Positions 1 to 5,255 of a DNA stretch of 6,612 nt are shown here, one piece after another. Positions within the stretch are counted from its first letter, which is position 1; the number at the start of each line of letters is the position of its first letter. The translations under genes were made by a program, and so were the position numbers. This DNA comes from Casp-actino8 sp044355095 (lineage in GTDB: Bacteria; Actinomycetota; Acidimicrobiia; Acidimicrobiales; Ilumatobacteraceae). The notes under the pieces are model-generated. The model did no database searches and was not told where the DNA came from. It was given only the letters and a program-made list of their open reading frames with translations. The stretch is from contig JBIKYT010000093.1 of assembly GCA_044355095.1 (NCBI GenBank), forward strand, positions 1-6,612, read 5' to 3'.

Positions 1-1212
1 TTGATTGAAGATCAAAAGATTTCCAACGAGGCACGGGCATCACGTCCAGATTTGTCCAATCTTGATGAAGTCGCACTCGTTCAACGCATGCGTTCGTTCA
101 CGGCAACTTTGCGGCGCGACTTTCAACACCACCTTGATATGACGGCTGGAACTTCGATTGGACCAGGCGCACTTGGTGCGATTGCGGCTGCATTGGGCGA
201 TCCATCGTTGGTGTTGACATTGATAACCGCTATTGGTGACGTGGACTCTGCCGCTCCAAGTCGTGCGATGTGGGAATTATCGCGCTTGGCAAAAGATTCA
301 AGCGAATACGCCGAAAAGTTCGCAGCATTTATCCGTGAATTCGGAAGTCGGGGGCCGAACGAATGGGATATTCGTTCTGAGACTTGGGAAACCAAACCAA
401 CTTTGGTGACGTCATTGATTGACACGATGCGTGGAGCGGCCAATAGTGAAAGCCCGGTCATTCGTAATGAGAAGAATGCCGAACTACGCCGGGCCGCCGA
501 AAAACGAGTACGTGAAGCCTTATCTGCTGATCCTGAAGCCTTGGCACAATTTGAAATGGCTTTGAAATCAGCGCACTTGTATTTGGCCGGTCGCGAACGC
601 GCCAAGACCAACATCATCAAAGTTGTGCACGAAGTTCGAATGGCCGCATTCGCATTGGCGGCGCGCACTGGTTTCAGCACATCGCAGATCTGCATGTTGC
701 TTGCTGACGAGCTTGATGCATTCGTTGCTCAACCTGATGAATTTAGGGCTCGACTCGCTCAGCGCGAACGGCAATATCTTGAGCTCTTTCAACTCGAGCC
801 ACCATTTATCGTGAATGGTGTTGTTGCGCCGTTGAGTCAATGGGCGCTGAAAGGTGAATCAACTGCTGTTGCCGTGCACGCAGGAGAAGTGTTGACAGGA
901 ATGTCTGGCGCCCCAGGAACGTACACGGGTAAGGCGCGAATCATTCTTGACGCTGCCGACCCGATGGCATTAGAACCAGGCGAAGTTTTGGTCGCACCTT
1001 TCACCGATCCGGCTTGGACTCCGCTATTCGTTGCCGCGGGAGCTGTCGTCGTCAATGTTGGCGCGGTTGTGAGCCATGCGATCATCGTGAGTCGTGAATT
1101 AGGTATTCCGTGTGTTGTTAGCGTCACCGATGCGACTGTGCGAATTCCTGATGGAGCAACGATCACCGTTGATGGCGCGCAAGGAACTGTCACCATCGTG
1201 AGCATGCCCTGA
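1..1212 (+). CDS. PEP-utilising enzyme, C-terminal part with phosphohistidine swivel domain (5' partial)
   Basis: This is the C-terminal portion of a protein of the PEP synthase / rifampin phosphotransferase type. In that family an ATP-grasp domain phosphorylates a histidine on a mobile swivel domain, which passes the phosphate to a substrate. The visible 403 residues hold a mostly helical region (about 1-290) with the family-like stretch FGSRGPNEWDIRS (114-126). The swivel domain follows (about 300-400), with the sequence VGAVVSHAIIVSRELGIP (353-370). His359 is the expected phospho-acceptor, and the usual G-T-S-H context is altered to V-V-S-H. No ATP-grasp domain is present in the window, and family members have several hundred residues before this point. 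The TTG at position 1 is therefore probably an internal leucine and the gene starts upstream. The substrate cannot be told: an antibiotic phosphotransferase, a PEP-synthase-like enzyme and an uncharacterised member are all possible. The MFS gene follows directly. Confidence 0.85.
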   Translation: MIEDQKISNEARASRPDLSNLDEVALVQRMRSFTATLRRDFQHHLDMTAGTSIGPGALGAIAAALGDPSLVLTLITAIGDVDSAAPSRAMWELSRLAKDSSEYAEKFAAFIREFGSRGPNEWDIRSETWETKPTLVTSLIDTMRGAANSESPVIRNEKNAELRRAAEKRVREALSADPEALAQFEMALKSAHLYLAGRERAKTNIIKVVHEVRMAAFALAARTGFSTSQICMLLADELDAFVAQPDEFRARLAQRERQYLELFQLEPPFIVNGVVAPLSQWALKGESTAVAVHAGEVLTGMSGAPGTYTGKARIILDAADPMALEPGEVLVAPFTDPAWTPLFVAAGAVVVNVGAVVSHAIIVSRELGIPCVVSVTDATVRIPDGATITVDGAQGTVTIVSMP

Positions 1213-1244
1213 AACCAGTTTTCCCATATTTCTATGTCGCCCTC

Positions 1245-2375
1245 GTGATGGGCATCGCTCTTTCGCTTCTTGGGCCATCGGTTTCGTATCTCGAAGATCG
1301 CCTTGGCGTCAGTGCTGGAGTCGTCGGCATTTTGTTTGCCATTATCGCGGCGAGCAATTTTGTGGGTGCGCTAGTTGGTGGTCGTTGGGTGACGCGATGG
1401 GGTGGGCATGTTGTGCTCCGCCTTGGCGTTGTCGGATTTTCGCTAGGGGTGCTCTTCATTGCTCTAGCGCCGACTTACCTATATGCGGCTATTGGCGCAA
1501 TGTTGATTGGAGCAGCAACGGGAATGACCGATGCGTCAATGAACATCATGGTGGTGTGGGCACGTGCCGGTAAATCGGGGCCGGCACTGAACGCCATGCA
1601 TTTACTTTTTGGAGTCGGAGCGCTACTTGCTCCGCTGATTGTTGATCGAGCGATCGCGTTCACCGATCATTTGTGGCCAGTCTCGATTGTCGTTGGCTTT
1701 TTTGCACTGGTTTCCATTGCAATACTTGGCCGTCGTGATTCGCCATTTGAACCAGAACATGCGCCCGATATTCACCGACCCGAGTTGCCAACCAAAGTTG
1801 TCGCGCAGGTAGCAGTTTTCTTCTTGCTCTATGTCGGTGGCGAAGTTGGTTTTGCTGGATGGATCCACACTTACGCCGAAGATCAAGGACTGGGTGGCTC
1901 GAACCCGGCATTTGTCACCGCAGTTTTTTGGGCCTCGTTTGCCCTGTCGCGGTTAGTGGCTATTCCATTGAGCAAGATATTTAAGCCACTCACAATTGTT
2001 GGATGGGCGTGCGGGTTTTCGTTAGAGGGCTTAAGCATCATGATTGTGGGAGATACCAACGCACTTTCAATTTGGTTAGGCGCGGGACTCTTTGGATTCG
2101 CTTCGGGTCCGCAATATCCGACCATGATTGCCATGGTTGATGAGAAACTCTCACTCTCGGCTCAAACCACCGCATGGATTGTTGGGGCTGCCGCAATCGG
2201 GGGACTGATTGTTCCGGTGTCTATCGGATCTTTGATTGACACGGTTGGGTCAACATCAATGCCAGTCGTAGTGCTCGGTGTCTGTGCAGTTGGATTCGCT
2301 TGGGTATTTGTGGTGCAGCGAAGTATTACCCGTGCGAGTGGACTTCATCGCACAGGCGTTCTTCACCAGGCTTGA
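1245..2375 (+). CDS. MFS transporter, fucose permease / MFSD4-like (FHS-type)
   Basis: A major facilitator superfamily permease of the inner membrane with about 12 hydrophobic segments in 376 residues. A motif-A-like loop lies between helices 2 and 3 (GGRWVTRWGGHVVLRLG, 45-61). GMTDASMN (93-100) and NAMHLLFGVGALLAPL (116-131) resemble the conserved blocks of fucose permease and MFSD4-type sugar carriers. So do GGEVGFAGW (198-206) in the seventh helix and the GPQYPT block (288-293). A sugar or small organic solute, probably proton- or sodium-coupled, is inferred; the substrate is unknown. The GTG at 1245 (ATG at 1248) is the first standard start after the in-frame stop at 1170-1172. It truncates helix 1: the frame before it reads LKPVFPYFYVAL, which fits the missing half of that helix. 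CTG at 1209-1211, overlapping the upstream TGA, may be the real start. I see no clear Shine-Dalgarno at either site. The 3' end overlaps the convergent gene by 50 bp. Confidence 0.88.
   Translation: MMGIALSLLGPSVSYLEDRLGVSAGVVGILFAIIAASNFVGALVGGRWVTRWGGHVVLRLGVVGFSLGVLFIALAPTYLYAAIGAMLIGAATGMTDASMNIMVVWARAGKSGPALNAMHLLFGVGALLAPLIVDRAIAFTDHLWPVSIVVGFFALVSIAILGRRDSPFEPEHAPDIHRPELPTKVVAQVAVFFLLYVGGEVGFAGWIHTYAEDQGLGGSNPAFVTAVFWASFALSRLVAIPLSKIFKPLTIVGWACGFSLEGLSIMIVGDTNALSIWLGAGLFGFASGPQYPTMIAMVDEKLSLSAQTTAWIVGAAAIGGLIVPVSIGSLIDTVGSTSMPVVVLGVCAVGFAWVFVVQRSITRASGLHRTGVLHQA
2326..2375. other. Convergent 3' overlap of two genes
   Basis: The last 50 bp of the MFS gene (its tail after the twelfth helix) and of the tandem-domain gene (its final C-x3-H-x-H) share the same DNA on opposite strands. 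I see no hairpin with a T-run here, so each transcript must extend into the other gene. Confidence 0.85.
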
Positions 2376-4176
2376 TCTGCCCGGCGCCGATGCCTTCAAG
2401 TGCAGCGAATGGTCCGCAGGCTTGCGGGGTAAGCCAGACATGCAACATCGGATTGGGTTGAATCTTGACACCGAACGAACATGGGCCGTCTTCGGAAGTC
2501 ACTCCAACAACTCGCGTCGATCCTGAAATCTTCGGGTCTTGGTTGAAACACAAGTTGTTGTGGATGTGCCACTGTGTGAGCGGACCACCGACATCGGGAA
2601 CTGTCTCTAACGTGTATTCGTCGCCAACCATGAACATCGCTGATACCAAGGTGCGGCTTCCACCTGGGCCGACGGCGAAGACCAAACTTTCGGGATAGTT
2701 GGGATTGAGTTCATGTTCGTCGTTAATCCACGACCAATTGATGTAGTGCTCAACACCGGTACTTGCATCTTGGATGGAAGTGAATCCGTACTCTTCAGCA
2801 ATTTCTGGCGTGGCAAACTTCGGCAGAATTGTGCGGGTTTGGTAAATCAATTCTTCGGCGCGGGCTTGTTGTGCCGCAGTTACTCCAGCAAAGCCGGCGA
2901 GTGTGATTCGTGCGGCGCCAGTGTCGTTATACGACGGGGCTGTTGTCGCTGTTGCTGCTCCGTTTGTCGACGAACCGTCTGGGTGGGCATGCGATGCGTT
3001 ACACATATCTACTCGTTCAGCATCGCTGACATCGGCTCGACCAGCGCCAGTGCCTTCAAGCGCGGCGAATGGGCCACAGGGATGCGGGGCGATCCAGACG
3101 TGCACCATGGCATTGCCTGCACCAGCTCGCACCGAACCAGGGGGACAGTTGCCATTGGCATCGGTCACTCCACCGATCACAGCCACACCAGCGGCATTGC
3201 GTGTCCAGCACAAATTGTCGTGCATGTGCCACTGCATCAAGTTGCCAGCAAAATCAAGCAGTTCCGGGTCATCGATGGCAACTCCGGACTGAGCGATGAA
3301 CATGGCGGATACAAGCGTGCGCTTGTCGCCATCAACTTTGTACACAAGAGATTCGGGGGCTGAAGGATCAAGGAATTTGTCGTCCTCAATCAGTCGACGA
3401 TTGACGTAGTGCTCAAAGCCAGTTGATGCATCACCGATTGAATTCCATCCACCCGAGATTGCAGTTGCGGTGTCGGCCCACTGAGGGAGCAGTTTCAAAG
3501 ACTGTTCAATCAAGTCGCGTGCTCGAAGTTCTTGGTCAACCGAGACCCCGGGAACTCCACTGATGTCAATACCACTTGCTGGATCGTAAGCGCGCGGCCA
3601 TTGGGCGATGGTTTCGTTCGCAACTTGCGCGACGGACACGTTGGCTTCATCGTGGCCGTGAGGTTGCGATTCGTCGATGATGTTCCCGCTTGCGTCAACC
3701 GCGGCTGCGTGGTTGTGTACATGAGCGGCCCCGTTCCACATGGCGGGCAATGTCAGCAACAGAATTGCAAAGGATGGGAACGCAAGACGCACTTGTGGAA
3801 GTTCACGTTCGCCGATCAACAATGCAGCGAGTGCAACTGTTGCCGCAACAATTCCGAGACCCGCACATAATGTGTCGGCGATTTGTGGGCTCTCGCGAAC
3901 CTCAAGGCCGTCAATCCAGGAAATGCCGGCAATACGAGTGAGTGCCCAACCGCCAACGGCTGCACCATTAACAAGAACGCCAACTGGCAAAAGCCAATGT
4001 TGGGGTCGCAGCAAAATTGCGACACCCCAAGCCAACTGCAACAAGGTCATCACGATGAAGATGCGGGCCAGTTGTGGATGCTCGGCATGCAGGCCGATTG
4101 CGCCACCATGAATGGCGCCAGCAGCGACTGAGGCAAGACCAGCGATTGCGATTCCCGGAAAACGTTTCACGGGCAA
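2326..4176 (-). CDS. Membrane-anchored protein with two copies of an unrecognised His/Cys-conserved domain
   Basis: I do not recognise this 616-residue protein. Five hydrophobic segments (about 8-30, 37-56, 61-83, 100-121, 131-147) are followed by a His-rich linker (H152, H154, H156, H173, H175). Two homologous domains follow (about 210-398 and 431-616), joined by a Ser/Thr/Ala-rich linker (about 400-424). Each domain carries DASTGxEHYxN, PESLVxxV, RTLVSAMF, QWHxHxNLC, HVWxxPxxCGPFAALEG and a terminal C-x3-H-x-H. With the N-terminus inside, five helices place the tandem domains outside the cytoplasm, where the four paired Cys could form disulfides and the His could bind a metal. This is inference. 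The frame opens with TTG at 4176, 12 bases after the cysQ stop; a GTG two codons in (4170-4168) is an equally good start, and neither has a clear Shine-Dalgarno. It is last in the ettA-cysQ run. The stop TAA lies inside the 3' end of the convergent MFS gene. Confidence 0.85.
   Translation of the reverse strand: MPVKRFPGIAIAGLASVAAGAIHGGAIGLHAEHPQLARIFIVMTLLQLAWGVAILLRPQHWLLPVGVLVNGAAVGGWALTRIAGISWIDGLEVRESPQIADTLCAGLGIVAATVALAALLIGERELPQVRLAFPSFAILLLTLPAMWNGAAHVHNHAAAVDASGNIIDESQPHGHDEANVSVAQVANETIAQWPRAYDPASGIDISGVPGVSVDQELRARDLIEQSLKLLPQWADTATAISGGWNSIGDASTGFEHYVNRRLIEDDKFLDPSAPESLVYKVDGDKRTLVSAMFIAQSGVAIDDPELLDFAGNLMQWHMHDNLCWTRNAAGVAVIGGVTDANGNCPPGSVRAGAGNAMVHVWIAPHPCGPFAALEGTGAGRADVSDAERVDMCNASHAHPDGSSTNGAATATTAPSYNDTGAARITLAGFAGVTAAQQARAEELIYQTRTILPKFATPEIAEEYGFTSIQDASTGVEHYINWSWINDEHELNPNYPESLVFAVGPGGSRTLVSAMFMVGDEYTLETVPDVGGPLTQWHIHNNLCFNQDPKISGSTRVVGVTSEDGPCSFGVKIQPNPMLHVWLTPQACGPFAALEGIGAGQIKPGEERLCDEVHSHG
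2329..2886 (-). repeat. Tandem domain copy 2 (residues about 431-616)
   Basis: This is the second copy of the duplication. The matching residues are H477, H537, H539, H579, H613 and H615, with Cys at 543, 566, 587 and 609. The protein ends one residue after the final C-x3-H-x-H motif. Confidence 0.85.
2381..2448. repeat. Direct DNA repeat, member A (pairs with 3041-3108)
   Basis: This 68-base stretch encodes the CGPFAALEG block of domain copy 2. It aligns without gaps to 3041-3108, exactly 660 bp away, with 54 of 68 bases matching by hand count. A second matched pair in the same register is 2549-2574 and 3209-3234 (23 of 26 bases). Confidence 0.8.
2983..3549 (-). repeat. Tandem domain copy 1 (residues about 210-398)
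   Basis: This is the first copy of the internal duplication of the 616-residue protein. Conserved positions are H256 (EHY), H317 and H319 (WHMH), H359 (HVW), H396 and H398 (SHAH), with Cys at 323, 344, 367 and 392. They match the second copy with an offset of 217-222 residues. Confidence 0.85.
3041..3108. repeat. Direct DNA repeat, member B (pairs with 2381-2448)
   Basis: This is the counterpart encoding the CGPFAALEG block of domain copy 1. Identity is concentrated in the conserved protein motifs, as expected for an old in-gene duplication held by selection rather than a recent one. Confidence 0.8.
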
Positions 4177-4188
4177 AGAGTACTTGTT

Positions 4189-4935
4189 TTACGGGTTCAA
4201 TGCCTTCAGCGCAGCATCAGCAAACTCGACGCGACACACCAAGAAGTCGGGGAGCCACAAGGATTCTTGATTGTATTTCAACGGTGAACCGTCGATTCGG
4301 CTGACATGTAGTCCCGCGGCCTTGGCGACCGCAGAGGGGGCGGCCGAGTCCCATTGGTACATGCCGCCGTCATGAACATAAATATCGGCCTCGCCCATGA
4401 CGATGGCCATAGCCTTGGCTCCCGCTGATCCAAGCCGGGCTACATCACATCCGAGGTCGTTGGCAACCATGACGGCGCAGTAGGGATTACGCGAACGAGA
4501 TGTCACGAGCAGGGGCTTGGCACGCGTCGATGGGGGAACGACTGCGGCGGGGCTGGCATCAAAGGTGATTCCGAGTGTCGGCAGTGCAACAGAGGCAGCG
4601 GTCAATTCGCCGGCTTCCCAGAGAGCGATATGAATCGCCCAATCATGACGAGGATGCTCGGCGAATTCGTTCGTCCCATCAATGGGGTCAATGATCCACA
4701 CCCGTTCGGCGCTGAGACGACGACGATTGTCGGCTGCTTCTTCGGACAAGATCACATCATCGGGACGCGCCGCGGTTAATGCGCTCATGATGTAACGATG
4801 CCCAGCAACATCGCCTTCGTCTTTGAGATCCCAATAGTGAGTGCCTACTGCCACTAACTCGTCGCGTAGTTCAACCAGCATGGCGCCGGCTTCGGTGGCT
4901 ACTCGTGAGGCAAGCTGTTGGTCAGTTTCGCTCAC
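4189..4935 (-). CDS. cysQ: 3'(2'),5'-bisphosphate nucleotidase, inositol monophosphatase family
   Basis: A cytoplasmic Mg-dependent phosphatase that probably converts PAP (3'-phosphoadenosine 5'-phosphate) to AMP, clearing a by-product of sulfate assimilation; some actinobacterial relatives also hydrolyse inositol phosphates and fructose bisphosphate. The 248 residues are a normal family length. The lithium-sensitive phosphatase signature is complete: LSEE (63-66, E65 metal ligand), WIIDPIDGTNEF (80-91, D83 and D86 ligands) and WDSAAPSAVAKAAGL (195-209, D196). The N-terminal YWDLKDEGDVAGHRYI region and DWAIHIALW (98-106) look like the actinobacterial CysQ (Mycobacterium Rv2131c) rather than the E. 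coli form. The start is GTG at 4935, overlapping the preceding gene's TGA as GTGA, which suggests translational coupling; a GAGGA lies just upstream. A more general inositol monophosphatase activity is the main alternative. Confidence 0.87.
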   Translation of the reverse strand: MSETDQQLASRVATEAGAMLVELRDELVAVGTHYWDLKDEGDVAGHRYIMSALTAARPDDVILSEEAADNRRRLSAERVWIIDPIDGTNEFAEHPRHDWAIHIALWEAGELTAASVALPTLGITFDASPAAVVPPSTRAKPLLVTSRSRNPYCAVMVANDLGCDVARLGSAGAKAMAIVMGEADIYVHDGGMYQWDSAAPSAVAKAAGLHVSRIDGSPLKYNQESLWLPDFLVCRVEFADAALKALNP

Positions 4936-5255
4936 AGTCCTCGACCCAACTGAATTGATGAACGAACGAGTTCTCGTAATTCGCTTTCATCAACTCCGGC
5001 TGCGACGAGTTGGGTGATGCGCTGTTCGATGGCCTCGGCTTGAACATCAGAAAACTCAGGGATACGTTTTGTGGCCGTCACGAGAGAAACAACGATCAAG
5101 ATGATCGCGGCACTTGCTCCACAGACGCCGATGCTTAAGACCCAACCTTCGTTGTTGCCAGCAATTGACGAAATGATCAACCCGGCGATACACATCACAA
5201 AGATCACCGCGCAAGCGATGCGAATGGCGCGTACTGCTGGACTGGTATTCATCAA
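4932..5255 (-). CDS. Small two-helix membrane protein of unknown function
   Basis: I do not recognise this protein of about 106 residues. It has two hydrophobic segments (about 10-33 and 38-60) separated by a short polar turn (SIAGNNEGW). A basic TATKR stretch and a charged helical tail follow (about 65-107, with QAEAIEQRITQLVAAGVDESELRELVRSS), which probably lies in the cytoplasm. The frame opens with TTG at 5255 (TTGA over the ettA stop). The next codon, ATG at 5252-5250, shares one base with that stop (TGATG) and is the likelier start, giving 106 residues. There is no clear Shine-Dalgarno, so translation is probably coupled to ettA. The stop overlaps the cysQ start by four bases. Its place between two housekeeping genes suggests a real, expressed gene, but no function can be assigned. 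Confidence 0.75.
   Translation of the reverse strand: MMNTSPAVRAIRIACAVIFVMCIAGLIISSIAGNNEGWVLSIGVCGASAAIILIVVSLVTATKRIPEFSDVQAEAIEQRITQLVAAGVDESELRELVRSSIQLGRGL
4938..4942 (-). promoter_or_regulatory. Possible Shine-Dalgarno for cysQ
   Basis: GAGGA on the minus strand lies two bases before the GTG start of cysQ, inside the end of the preceding gene. The spacing is shorter than usual, so the GTGA overlap may matter more for initiation than this site. Confidence 0.35.

Noticed and set aside
1..3. TTG at the left edge as the true start of the PEP-utilising gene
   Set aside because: Family members carry several hundred residues before the first recognisable motif, and no upstream sequence is visible to support a ribosome site.
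123..695. 190-residue open frame on the minus strand within the PEP-utilising gene
   Set aside because: It is compositionally odd (Ser, Ala, Arg) with no recognisable motif, and lies opposite a well-supported coding frame.
2300..2460. A terminator or frameshift between the convergent genes
   Set aside because: I could find no stem with a T-run, and both reading frames run cleanly to their stops, so the overlap appears genuine.
2713..3363. 216-residue open frame on the plus strand opposite the tandem-domain gene
   Set aside because: It is rich in Cys, Arg and Ser with no domain-like pattern, and the opposite strand encodes clearly conserved repeats. Its length reflects the coding bias of that strand.
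3740..4111. Overlapping plus-strand frames opposite the membrane segments of the tandem-domain protein
   Set aside because: They are mirror frames of hydrophobic codons on the other strand, with no start context or conserved pattern.
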